A stretch of 12,960 nucleotides of DNA from Thalassiosira profunda (GCA_036939355.1 JALLAP010000432.1:1-12960), one strand, 5' to 3'. Positions 1-8,039 are shown, counted from the stretch's first letter. Translations and numbers: made by a program. The notes: a model not told the origin generated them from the sequence alone.

Positions 1-220
1 ACGCCGTCGCGCCGCGGAGGGCGACCTGGCCGGCCTTCTTCGCCATCTCGACCGCGGCGGAATTCCCGGCCGCCATCGCGGATTTGAGGGCCTCGTTCTC
101 GCGCTTCAGGTGGTCGGCCACCATCTCGTGGTCGGACCGCTTGTGGAGCTTCAGCCGGACGAGGTCGGCGGCAGCCACCGCCGAGAGGGAGGACGCGAGG
201 GCGAGAGAGCGGAACAACAT
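1..220 (-). CDS. Aspartic protease precursor (cathepsin D/pepsin A1-like), N-terminal part only
   Basis: This is a 5'-partial reading frame: the ATG lies at 220-218 on the minus strand and the frame stays open to the left edge (73 residues seen). Residues 1-18 look like a signal peptide (Met, an Arg, a hydrophobic run, then SAVAAA before Asp19). The next segment, LVRLKLHKRSDHEMVADHLK (residues 20-39), resembles the A1 propeptide, in which a short basic and hydrophobic strand follows signal cleavage and covers the active-site cleft in the zymogen. The catalytic DTG motifs would lie beyond the window, so identification rests on the signal-plus-propeptide layout alone. If correct, the product is a secreted or lysosomal/vacuolar endopeptidase. 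It shares orientation with the unrecognised gene at 665-1867 but is separated from it by 444 bp, so it should have its own promoter. An unrelated secreted protein with a charged helical N-terminus remains possible. Confidence 0.5.
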   Translation of the reverse strand, partial: MLFRSLALASSLSAVAAADLVRLKLHKRSDHEMVADHLKRENEALKSAMAAGNSAAVEMAKKAGQVALRGATA

Positions 221-664
221 GGTGTCGGGTCAAAGGTCGATGGAAAGTGTGAGCGCCGCGCTCGACTTCGGTTCAGTCGATTTTCTTCATAGCAACCCGA
301 AGTGTCACGGAATAGTGAAACTCAGGGATATCTTTCTTTGGGTTGTACCTACAAATAAATTGAGATTGTTGGATAATTTTAATCAGAAAAGCTATCAAAT
401 GGGGTAAACCTAAGTTAGGAAGTACCCATTCCTCCCTTGACTTTTGACACAAAGAACTTTAGAAGAGCCTTCTTCCCGGCAAATGTAATATTGATTCCTC
501 CCGCACGTAGAAAAATTTCTCAAATTTGACGCCGCGGGTTCCGCCTTTCTTTGATGTCTGGGCAGCATCAATGGGGAAAGGGTGAGCAAGAGAATAGATC
601 GAATACTTGTGATCATTGCTTGAACGTTTGGGCATACGTATCTAAACCTCGATGATACCCTCCT
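221..664. other. AT-richer intergenic spacer between two minus-strand genes
   Basis: This 444-bp stretch lies between the stop of the 665-1867 gene and the ATG of the aspartic protease. From about 270 to 640 it is visibly more A/T-rich than the flanking coding DNA. It should hold the 3' UTR and polyadenylation region of the right-hand gene and the promoter and 5' UTR of the left-hand one. A 68-codon ATG frame on the minus strand (616-410) matches no family I know and does not share the codon bias of the neighbours, so I do not call it a gene. I see no repeat, tRNA or other RNA gene here. Confidence 0.6.
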
Positions 665-1867
665 TCACCAATTGCCGCACAATGAACCCGGAAATGAAAG
701 TTGGTTTCGTTCCACCGTGCCGATGCTCGTTCCGTCGGCCCCCAGCACCGCCAACTCGCTCAAAGATACCCACTCTCGCTCGATTTCCGTCGTGCCGAAC
801 AAATCGAACGCCGGCGGGGTATCTCCCGCAGGCCCCAATGTCTTTGTCACATCAAACGTAAGATACACGCCGTGGATCGTGTTACTGACGTTGTTTGTCG
901 ATATGTGCGTATAAACCCTCCCGTATTGATCCTCGTGCGGATTTCTTCCGCTCTCCAACATACGCGCGGGTCGACTCTCGATTTCGTTCCGCAGCTCCTC
1001 TGCATTTGTTGATGGCAACGGCATTGGGCACGGCATTTGCGGAAACATGGTGTATATTCGTGCAGACTCGGCCAGTGTTGATGCGGACGGGGCATCCTCG
1101 AAGTCGACGAAGCGATGTTCCGTCGCCTCATCGATCTTTGCAAAGAGGCCGCTCATTCGAAGTGTTCCTTGAATTGCTGCAATGCTATTGGAACGATCGA
1201 GTATCTTCTGCACCACTTCGTATGTGCTCCTCTCAAATGCACTCAGTGCATCCTCATCGTTCGCTTTGCGGGATAGAGCCGTTCGCAGCTCGTCTCGAAT
1301 TCTCGACGCATATCTTTGCAAATCTGGATCGTCGACGTCCGCTGTTTCGCGAAACGCATCCTCGCGAATGTCAATCTTCGCGTAGCTCCAGGACGCCTCT
1401 CCCTCAGGAAACTCTGGATAATTGCAAGCATCAAACGTCACCTCCGGCTTTGTCGCCTCGTACCCCCTCGGAGGCGTAGACCCCGCCAGAATCCACCGCG
1501 TCGCCGGCACTCCCGTGCCCAGCCCGTACTTGGAGGTGCCGTTCGCCGATCTCCGCACCAAGATCTGCGTTTCCTCCTTTTGCGTCGATGGGATGTTTAT
1601 GCGACGGTAGGCGACGACGAAGAACTCGACGGGCCACAGTTCCGGATTGCTCTGGTAGCGCTTGATGTAGTCGTCGTCGGGTATTGGTGGGCAGCCCGCG
1701 TTGTTGGCCGTGAGATCTTGGGGCGCCCACGTGCACTCAGCGGCCATCGCGCGCACGCTTCGAGGGCGTCGGCGTCGGCGCGACGGAGGGGCGAACGACG
1801 TCCCATCTTGCGGTCGCAGCAAGAGGAGGGCGCTGTGCAAGTGGAGCAGCCGACGCGGTGCTTTCAT
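665..1867 (-). CDS. Unrecognised 400-aa protein, probably plastid-targeted
   Basis: I do not recognise the family. The frame is open further upstream but contains no ATG before 1867, so the start is set at MKAPRRLLHL. Residues 3-18 form a short basic-plus-Leu-rich signal-like segment. It is followed by TSFAP (23-27) and an Arg run (30-37), the layout of a stramenopile bipartite plastid presequence: signal peptide, ASAFAP-like site with Phe at +1, then a basic Ser/Pro-rich transit peptide. The mature part would begin near MAAECTWAP (41-49). It holds beta-rich stretches such as VEFFVVAYRRI (80-90) and GLGTGVPATRWIL (115-127), a charged helical middle (about 170-260), and a Trp/Leu-containing C-terminus ending in CGNW. 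I see no transmembrane helix in the mature region and no recognisable catalytic motif. It faces the BT1 transporter head to head across 233 bp. A soluble plastid protein is my inference. A cytosolic form starting at Met41 is the main alternative. Confidence 0.75.
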   Translation of the reverse strand: MKAPRRLLHLHSALLLLRPQDGTSFAPPSRRRRRPRSVRAMAAECTWAPQDLTANNAGCPPIPDDDYIKRYQSNPELWPVEFFVVAYRRINIPSTQKEETQILVRRSANGTSKYGLGTGVPATRWILAGSTPPRGYEATKPEVTFDACNYPEFPEGEASWSYAKIDIREDAFRETADVDDPDLQRYASRIRDELRTALSRKANDEDALSAFERSTYEVVQKILDRSNSIAAIQGTLRMSGLFAKIDEATEHRFVDFEDAPSASTLAESARIYTMFPQMPCPMPLPSTNAEELRNEIESRPARMLESGRNPHEDQYGRVYTHISTNNVSNTIHGVYLTFDVTKTLGPAGDTPPAFDLFGTTEIEREWVSLSELAVLGADGTSIGTVERNQLSFPGSLCGNW

Positions 1868-2100
1868 GTTCGTATCCAAGAGCGCGGCAGGCTGAGCGAG
1901 GGCGAGGAGTGAGCTGCGAGGAGGCACAGGATGATGAGGGGAGCCGTTCTTTGTGTCACTCACGCACTGCGCCAGCGCCAGAAGAAGAAGAGCAAGCAAG
2001 AGCAAGAAGGTGAAAAGGTGAACTGAAACAGACTGAAACCAAATCAACGACGCCGTTGCCTCCTCTCGAGGGAACAACGCCGCCCGGGCCTCATAATATT
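1868..2100. promoter_or_regulatory. Putative bidirectional promoter of the plastid-type orphan gene and the BT1 transporter
   Basis: These 233 bp separate two divergent ATGs, so both promoters and both 5' UTRs must fit here. The + strand from about 1980 to 2042 is a purine-dominated tract (GAAGAAGAAG, then AGCAAGCAAGAGCAAGAAGG). It ends in two copies of ACTGAAAC at 2022-2029 and 2032-2039, spaced exactly 10 bp apart. A 12-bp palindrome, CATAATATTATG (2092-2103), abuts and includes the BT1 start codon. I see no clear TATA box at a convincing distance. The promoter role is inferred from gene orientation. Confidence 0.5.
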
Positions 2101-4184
2101 ATGAACACCGACGGCCCATCGGCCCTTGACATCGACGAATACTCCGGACCGCAGCAGCCAGACTCGCCCTCCAATATGACGGGCGGCATCAACCTCCAGG
2201 ACTACGCCACCGAGGCGGCCGTCGACGCCGCCACCGCGAACATTAACATCGACCCCTCCCCCCTCATCGGGGACGGCGACCGCGACCACTCCGAGCAGTC
2301 GGCGGGAGAACCGGCGGGGGAATCGACAAGAGAGGGCTTCAATGAAAATGAAGATTTCTCAAAGCAAATTGGTGGAGAGGAAGGGCCGCATGCCCCGCAC
2401 CCGCCCACGTGGCGCCACCCGATCAGCTCGACGCGGACGTACTTCGAGGAGCTCTCCGGCTTCTTCGGGTGGAAGTTCCTCTCCTGGCTCGCCATCGTCC
2501 AGTGCTTCGTGTCGGGCGGGGCCTTCTCCCTCGTCATGGCCCTCGGCCTCCCCCTGTACAAGGAATTGGGCATCGGGGCGAGCCGACAGCAATTGTACAT
2601 GAGTCTCATCATGAGCCCGTGGGCGATGAAACCGTTCATCGGGGTGGCTTCTGACCTTTTTCCCATTATGGGATACAACAAGCGCTATTTTGCCGTGTAT
2701 TCGATCCTGATTGGGTTGTTGGGGTGCGCGGTGCTGCTGGGATTGTACCACTCGGGGGCTGTGAGTGGGGCGGTGGAGGAGGGATCCGACGCCGTCCAAC
2801 GATTGGCTGACTTCTCGGTGCTGTGCTTCACGGCCGTGAGCTACGAGGCCGCCACGCTCGATATATTGGGGGAGGGGAAGTATTCCGAGTTGATGCGGCT
2901 GTATCCGGAATCGGGCAGTTCGATAATCTCGTTCAAGTTTGGATGGAGTTTATTGGGCTCGATGGTCACGCAAGCGTACGTCGGGCCACTTGCTGACGGC
3001 GGATATTGGCATGTGCTATTTTGGCTGGCGCTGGGGCTTTCGCTGGCGCCCTTCTATCCCACACTGGTGGGGTGGATCCCCGAGAAGAAGCGGACAGCAG
3101 AGGAACCAGGGATGAAAAACGTGTGCTGCAAGGAGTGCTGTTTGTACGACAAGGGGAGCTTTGAGGAGAAAAAGGCGCCCTTCGTCGTCATCACTCTCTG
3201 TGGGCTGTCGGCGCCGCTGTTGGCCGCATTGACGACGTATGCAGATTTGGCCATTGGGTTGAGCGTGGCCGCAGTGCTGATCGTGGCGTTTACGGTGGCC
3301 ACCTACTTCATCTTTCCCAGGACTTTCTTTTGGGTCTTCCTCGCCATTGTGCTCTTTCAAATGAGCTGGATATCAATTGGGAGCGCGCTGGGGTATTATT
3401 ACACTGCGAGCGAAGAATGTGTCCCGGGTGGTGAGTTGAAGTGTCGTTCTGCTTCACGGTGTCAATGCACTGCTCCAGATGTCGTCTCACAGTTCACTTC
3501 TTGCAATGAAAAGGCCCGAACTTCGACTACACATACTACATTACCGTGACCGGCATCGTCGGATCCGTTGTCAACTTCTTCGCCGTCGTCCTCTACCAGA
3601 ACTTCTTCTCTGGCTGGCGATTCCGCCCGGTGCTCATCTTGACAATGGTCATCGGCTCCCTTGCGTGCATGGTCGACTTGATCATCATCATGCGTTGGAA
3701 CGTGGCCATTGGGATACCCGACAAAGTTTTCTTCCTGCTCGGGAATGCAGTGTTTGAGAACATGGTGTACATAATCCAGAGTATCCCCATGTCGGCAATC
3801 TACGCGAAGATATCTCCGCCGGGGATGGAATCAGCGGTCTTTGCTTACACCGTGGGAATTGCCAACTTTTGCAACATGGTCTCGCAACTGCTGGGGTCGG
3901 GCGTCATACAATGGAGCGGCATGGTCACCGTGGGAGATGATTGCAATTTTGAGGCCCTGCCCTATCTGATCGTCATCTTTCAGGTCTTGGTACCGATGCT
4001 GGTGGGCGTACCGGCCTGTTTTCTCATCCCCAATGTGCTCCAGACAGAGAATCTCCTGGATTGGGAGAAGGAGGGGTGGTACGAGGATACAAGAAGGGAA
4101 GAGTTGGAAACGTCAGAGCACGGAGATGAGAATGGGAACGACGAGCCCGCAGAAGACTCGCGTCTGGAGTCCCATTTGTTATGA
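2101..4184 (+). CDS. BT1/FBT-family folate-biopterin transporter, two exons
   Basis: The coding exons are 2101-3430 and 3514-4184, giving 666 residues. The start is the ATG at 2101; the frame is open a little further upstream but has no earlier ATG. The family call rests on the BT1 signature after the first membrane segments, SPWAMKPFIGVASDLFPIMG (172-191) followed by YNKR, and on GPNFDYTYYITVTG, which is restored exactly by splicing. About ten to twelve hydrophobic segments follow a soluble, acidic N-terminus of some 115 residues. A cytosolic-looking central loop holds a CC-x2-CC cluster (342-347). The C-terminus is a charged hydrophilic tail rich in Glu, Asp and Asn. BT1/FBT proteins are MFS-type carriers of folates and pterins in kinetoplastids, cyanobacteria, plant plastids and many stramenopiles, where they are often multicopy. 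The substrate and membrane here cannot be read from the sequence; no clear presequence is visible. The gene is tail to tail with the epimerase at 49 bp. Confidence 0.92.
3431..3513 (+). other. Spliceosomal intron in the BT1 transporter gene (83 bp, phase 1)
   Basis: The donor is GTGAGT at 3431 and the acceptor is AAAAG ending at 3513. The upstream exon ends after the first base of a Gly codon, and removal of 83 bp joins it to give VPGGPNFDYTYY in frame. Unspliced reading continues only into non-family sequence ending at 3549. A plausible branch site, CTCAC, lies at 3486-3490, about 23 bases before the acceptor. The donor is strong; the short stretch before the acceptor is only weakly pyrimidine-rich. 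Confidence 0.9.
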
Positions 4185-4197
4185 TTGCGGCAATCAT
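4181..4197. repeat. Perfect 8-bp inverted repeat across the BT1 stop codon
   Basis: ATGATTGC (4181-4188) and GCAATCAT (4190-4197) are perfect reverse complements around a single G. The left arm contains the TGA stop of the transporter. The site lies in the 49-bp gap between two convergent genes, so it may contribute to transcript 3' ends on both strands. A coincidental palindrome is also possible. Confidence 0.5.
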
Positions 4198-4233
4198 AAA
4201 CATCTCAAATTTATTCTAGCATAGACAGATAGC

Positions 4234-5200
4234 TTAGTCAAGGCTTGTGATCATCTGGGTAAAGCTCGCCTTTTTCCCGCCCTCCACTGCGGGCAGCCCG
4301 CTCAGCAATCCCGGCTCCACGCAGATCATGTCCACATACTGATCCGAGCCGAAGTCTCCCATCGCTGCGGCCTTTTCCTTGTAAGGATTCCACACAACGC
4401 AAGATGCCGGGACCTTCTTGTCATCAACGTCTCCGTGTGCAGTGAGAGAGATATTGTTCGATGGACCCGCGGCAATTTGCAGACTCAGCTCCAGCTGCCC
4501 ATCGGGCGGCGTATAGATCCTATCCACATTGAGGTTGGGCGCAGTCACTGGCTCCTCACCAAAAACATACTTCTCGCCCGTGATTTGGTCCAATACCGAA
4601 TGCCCCTGCAATCCTTTGACGTTGCATTTCTGTTCGTCCATGGCGCTTCTCTCCCTCACCAAGAAGTAGTTGTGCAGCAGCACCTGAAAGGGCCAGGTTT
4701 CCGTCCCGGTATTCTCCATTTCGATCGTCGTCTCAAATCCCTCCCTGTAGATTTTGACAGAGTACGTGCACTTGGCATCCAAGTTGGTATCGGCGCCCCA
4801 CTTGCCGCCGCGGGAGTTGACGGCGTCCTTTAGGGCAATCTCAAACGAGATTCCCGCCGAGTCGGCGTTGTCGAAGCGGCTGCCCTCCACCTCCTTCCAG
4901 AGATTGTTGCGGAGGAAGCCATGCTGCGGCATTTCCTTGTCGGGCTGCCCGAATTGACTGCAATTGGATTTGTTTAGTAATGATAGAGGCGATCATACAC
5001 AGCAGCGCCACAACTCACGGGAAGCAGAGCGGGATGCCGCCGCGGATGGCCTTGCTCCCATCCAGTTTGGCGTCACGCGAGAGGAAGAGGAGCTCGCGCC
5101 CCGACGCCGTCTTGTAGGAGGTAACGTGGGCCCCGAAGGGGTAGACGGTGCAAGTTGCGCCGGACGCGCCGTGCGTGATGGTGATGGGGGCTGACGACAT
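4234..5200 (-). CDS. Glucose-6-phosphate 1-epimerase (D-hexose-6-phosphate mutarotase), two exons
   Basis: The exons are 5200-5019 and 4957-4234 on the minus strand, giving 301 residues, which is the usual length for this family. The enzyme interconverts the alpha and beta anomers of glucose 6-phosphate, linking glycolysis with the oxidative pentose phosphate route. It belongs to the aldose-1-epimerase-like YMR099C/YeaD group. Visible motifs are the RGGIPLCFPQFG block (53-64, rebuilt across the splice site), QHGFLR (72-77), LLHNYF with the putative catalytic His156, the VDRIY Asp206, VWNP (249-252) and VEPG with the likely catalytic Glu275. The start is the first in-frame ATG (MSSAPITITH), which aligns with the N-terminal beta strand of the fold; the open frame upstream lacks an ATG. 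No presequence is seen, so a cytosolic location is likely. The gene faces the small cysteine-rich gene head to head across 239 bp. Confidence 0.93.
4958..5018 (-). other. Spliceosomal intron in the glucose-6-phosphate epimerase gene (61 bp, phase 2)
   Basis: On the minus strand the donor is GTGAGTTG starting at 5018 and the acceptor is TTGCAG ending at 4958. Splicing completes a Pro codon and gives CFPQFGQPDKE, the conserved family block. A TACTAAA sequence (4979-4973) sits at a normal distance from the acceptor and closely matches the TACTAAC branch-site consensus. At 61 bp the intron is very short, as expected for a compact genome. Confidence 0.92.
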
Positions 5201-5439
5201 GGTTGATGCCTCTGAACGAACAGGGAAGTGAGATGAAGGATCAAGGGAAGAAGGAACTCCTATCCTGAGACGTTTCTTAATGTCATCGACTTTGTGTACT
5301 ATTCCTACGCAGAAAGTGTAAAGGATACCTTTGCAAGGAGCGAGCTCCTGCTCCTGGCTGTGCCTGTGCCACCTCTGTCCGGTGATGGTGCAACAGGGCA
5401 GTGCGTTTGGTCCAGCGTCGGCGGCAGAGCGAGCTCGCA
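5201..5439. promoter_or_regulatory. Putative bidirectional promoter of the epimerase and the cysteine-rich small gene
   Basis: These 239 bp separate two divergent ATGs and must hold both promoters and 5' UTRs. I see no strong palindrome, repeat or TATA box. The assignment rests on gene orientation alone. Confidence 0.4.
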
Positions 5440-5652
5440 ATGGATAGTCAGCCCCCTTCGCCCCAGCCTAACATGCTTCAAGCGGCAGCGGAGGCGGAGA
5501 TAGCGGCAGCGGCGAGAGTGGAGGGTCGGCCTGTCAGCCCTGACAAGGCCAAGACAAAGGAGGCTAATTCGGTAGCCCAAGCGGCGCAAGGTTGTGGGGA
5601 TGGCTGCGGGGATGGCTGCGACAATTGCCTTTGCGACTGCTGCATATTGTAA
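5440..5652 (+). CDS. 70-aa cysteine-rich small protein with a CaaX-like C-terminus
   Basis: I do not recognise a family. The ATG at 5440 opens MDSQPPSPQP, and the frame ends at 5652. The first 50 residues are hydrophilic: Pro/Ser-rich, then an Ala/Glu-rich probable helix (14-28), then a Lys-rich segment. The last 19 residues contain seven Cys (52, 56, 60, 63, 65, 67, 68) in a GCGD repeat followed by DNCLCDCCIL. The C-terminal CCIL fits a CaaX prenylation box, with Leu in the last position favouring geranylgeranylation, and nearby Cys could be palmitoylated. No signal peptide is present, so attachment to the cytosolic face of a membrane is plausible. Alternatives are a small metal-binding (metallothionein-like) protein or a relative of the CYSTM stress peptides. 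The gene is tail to tail with eIF2D at 92 bp. That the frame is a real gene is inferred from its position in a gap that otherwise holds no gene and from its ordered composition. Confidence 0.6.
   Translation: MDSQPPSPQPNMLQAAAEAEIAAAARVEGRPVSPDKAKTKEANSVAQAAQGCGDGCGDGCDNCLCDCCIL
5590..5625 (+). repeat. Three 12-bp in-frame tandem repeats encoding GCGD/GCGD/GCDN
   Basis: The units are 5590-5601, 5602-5613 and 5614-5625 (GGTTGTGGGGAT, GGCTGCGGGGAT, GGCTGCGACAAT). They differ by a few bases and are in frame with the 70-aa gene, so the Cys-rich tail probably grew by tandem duplication. Confidence 0.8.
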
Positions 5653-5744
5653 ATGGAGAAGCGATAAATTTGTGTCGCCGATGAGGTCTCTAGAGCAGAA
5701 TGGAGCATGACATGTGTGTGTGTTCTTTTTTCCTAGGTATGCAT

Positions 5745-8039
5745 CTACCGCTTCTTTCTTGCCGGGACGCCCTTTCTCAACTTCACATCGATAACAGACT
5801 TGGGCAAGCAGTACTCCGCACCCTTCGCCCCGCCGTGGCTCGATTTCGATTCGTCGCCCGTCAGCAGCGCCGTCAGCTCCTCGGCCAAATGCCCCTGAAA
5901 GACAATCTCCACCCGTCCCTTCTTCAGCGCCGGCCGGCCCACCGGCTCCGTCTCCACGGACGCCGAGCAGGCGAATCTGTGCGATACGTCTTGGGAGAGG
6001 GCCCGTCCGTCGATGCCGTACTCCTCAAACCCGCGAATGTGGGTCAGAAATTTGCGACGGTTGCCCTGGCGGAACTCCACTTCGATGTCGACGGGTTTCG
6101 GCGCTCCGCGGGCCAAGTGAAGGATTTTGCTGCCGGGCATTTGGACGACGGCGTGGCCCTTGTCCATTTTCTCAGTCCATTTCTCCACGAGGTCTTTCCT
6201 CTTCACCGAGGTTGGGTATTCCGCACTCTGGCCGGGTTGCTTCCCTTTCTTCGGCAATTTGTACAGCGCATCGCACAGTGGGCCATTGATCAATATGCGA
6301 CCCTTGCTCTTAGGGTCCACCAGCGACTCTGTCTCAATGTAGCCCTCGATCAGTGCACGGCATTCGGTTTTTGTAAGGAACCTTGTTCCTTTCCGCTCCT
6401 CTGTCTTTGCATTGTCCGCCAGGACCGCGTCCCTCTCCAACTGCAACCCGTCTGCGATGTGGCGAGGGACGATGAACAGATCCACCACGGCCATTTTGGT
6501 CTGTTGAGAGTCGCCAGCGGCAGCCAATGCATCGCCACCAGCGGCCTTCCACTCCCTCTTAAACCGCCGCAAATCCGGGTGGTCCTTGACGATCCCTTGC
6601 AGAAATGCACATTTGTCCTTCTTGTCCTTGCTCGCTCCCACTTTGATGACCCCGTTGGATTCCATTGCCAGCAGGAACGGTCCAATCTTTTTGTACGCTG
6701 TTTGCTTCATGTCCAATCTGGGACCAGTGTCGGGCACTGCGGCGAGCAAATGTTTGGCGTAGTATGTGGAGACTGGCATCGGGAGTGGCGTCTTTGAGGC
6801 AAGCAGGAGGAGAAGGGAAGTGTAGAATGCCCTCTCCAGAATATTGTCGTGGTCTGGCGCAGCTTCTTCCTCTGCAGCGTTTCCATCACCAACCACAAGT
6901 TGTTCTTCCGTTGTTGTGGGTTGTTCTTTGGTGTCGCCTGCGAAACTCAGCCGTGCCAAATCAGTTGCAACCGTTCCCTCTCCCTCCTCTGCATTGTCCT
7001 CGTCGGCGTCGCTTTCATCAATCTCGGCCGCAACCTCCAAGATAGGGTGCACATACTGCCCATCGACAAACCCCGTATTGCCAAAGTGGCCATCGTCATA
7101 AACCCCGCCCCCCAGTGGGTTTGGCACACCTTCTGACGCACCCTTGCCACTTTGGGTTTTGGGAGGCAGGCCGCCCTTCCACAAATCGTCGCCGTAGCAG
7201 TTGACAATCTCCACCCCCACCCCCTTCTTCCCCGGGCCCACCAAAGCGAGCGCCTGGTCCCTCCATGCGTCGCCTCCCTGCTTGCCGTTCTTGCTGTAGC
7301 AATACTCCCGAAAGAGAGAATGCTCCACCATTCCAACAGCGACGGGTTGGGGGTTGCCGATGACGGAGATGGTGACGAGTCCTTTGGACTGGCGCATTGC
7401 CCACGGAGAGGGAAAGGAGCGCATTCCGGATCGCATGAGGTCGGCGCCTCGGCAGATGTATTTCGTGACCTCCGGATGGATTGCAATGGTGGGGATGCGG
7501 TACCTCCTGTTTGCATCATCAATTGCTGCGTCTGTACCATTGCTCGCAAGGAATAGCGAAGGAGGCGGAGGCGGCAGCGCTGCAAAAAGCGGCAGCAGCG
7601 GCACCAACTGTCCCTTCCGCTCCGCATCCTCGCGCTCCAGCAAGATGGGCTGCGTTTCCCTTCGATACGGCCAGGATGTGGGATATGCGTCGATCAGTTC
7701 GTCGCCTGCACCTGCACCGTTTGCAGTTGGTGCACCTGATGTGGACGCATCGGCAGAGCCCGGCGTCCGCAAAAACAGCGTCGCGTTGACCCCGCCCGGC
7801 AGCTTGAGCTTCCGCACCAGCACTTCCCCGCCCTTAGGGGCGACGATGGCGTCGTCGAGCAGCCGTTCGGCCCGTGCAATCCATGCTGCACTCTCGGTTG
7901 CAACTCCATCACACGCGTCGCTGCTGCCGCCGACGAAGAGAGTCTCGACGGCGCGATCTCGCAGCTTTCGCCGGTCAGACTTGCGTAACGCGGCATCCTT
8001 CTTGCCCCCAAGGGTGGACGAGCCGTCCTTCTGGAACAT
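5745..8039 (-). CDS. EIF2D: Translation initiation factor eIF2D (ligatin)
   Basis: This is a single-exon frame of 764 residues, longer than animal eIF2D at roughly 580. eIF2D binds the 40S subunit, can place tRNA in the P site without eIF2-GTP, and helps recycle post-termination 40S complexes; DENR and MCT-1 together match its two halves. The N-terminus MFQK with SDRRKLR (21-27) matches the family start, so I chose the ATG at 8039 over an ATG at 8150. Domains in order: N-terminal MCT-1-like region; PUA domain (about 188-285, including ADLMRSGM and DDLWKGG); an acidic low-complexity linker (about 338-398); winged helix (about 398-485); SWIB/MDM2-like region (about 518-630); and a C-terminal SUI1/eIF1 domain (about 645-764, including RRKFLTHIRGFEEYGID), ending in a basic tail. 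The extra length is in the N-terminal Ala/Gly-rich insert, the PUA-proximal loop and the acidic linker. No targeting peptide is seen; a cytosolic location is expected. Confidence 0.93.
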   Translation of the reverse strand: MFQKDGSSTLGGKKDAALRKSDRRKLRDRAVETLFVGGSSDACDGVATESAAWIARAERLLDDAIVAPKGGEVLVRKLKLPGGVNATLFLRTPGSADASTSGAPTANGAGAGDELIDAYPTSWPYRRETQPILLEREDAERKGQLVPLLPLFAALPPPPPSLFLASNGTDAAIDDANRRYRIPTIAIHPEVTKYICRGADLMRSGMRSFPSPWAMRQSKGLVTISVIGNPQPVAVGMVEHSLFREYCYSKNGKQGGDAWRDQALALVGPGKKGVGVEIVNCYGDDLWKGGLPPKTQSGKGASEGVPNPLGGGVYDDGHFGNTGFVDGQYVHPILEVAAEIDESDADEDNAEEGEGTVATDLARLSFAGDTKEQPTTTEEQLVVGDGNAAEEEAAPDHDNILERAFYTSLLLLLASKTPLPMPVSTYYAKHLLAAVPDTGPRLDMKQTAYKKIGPFLLAMESNGVIKVGASKDKKDKCAFLQGIVKDHPDLRRFKREWKAAGGDALAAAGDSQQTKMAVVDLFIVPRHIADGLQLERDAVLADNAKTEERKGTRFLTKTECRALIEGYIETESLVDPKSKGRILINGPLCDALYKLPKKGKQPGQSAEYPTSVKRKDLVEKWTEKMDKGHAVVQMPGSKILHLARGAPKPVDIEVEFRQGNRRKFLTHIRGFEEYGIDGRALSQDVSHRFACSASVETEPVGRPALKKGRVEIVFQGHLAEELTALLTGDESKSSHGGAKGAEYCLPKSVIDVKLRKGVPARKKR

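Noticed and set aside
410..616. 68-codon minus-strand ATG frame in the AT-richer spacer
   Set aside because: It has a short hydrophobic N-terminus but no recognisable family, ordinary length for chance, and no matching codon bias. Transcript data could reverse this.
1868..2077. Upstream extension of the plastid-type orphan with a second Leu-rich hydrophobic stretch
   Set aside because: The extension begins only at a TTG and contains no ATG. The Leu run comes from a purine-rich promoter tract read in reverse.
5700..6797. 365-codon plus-strand frame antisense to eIF2D
   Set aside because: It is the complement of the SUI1 and SWIB coding region, with no family resemblance; openness follows from codon bias on the other strand.
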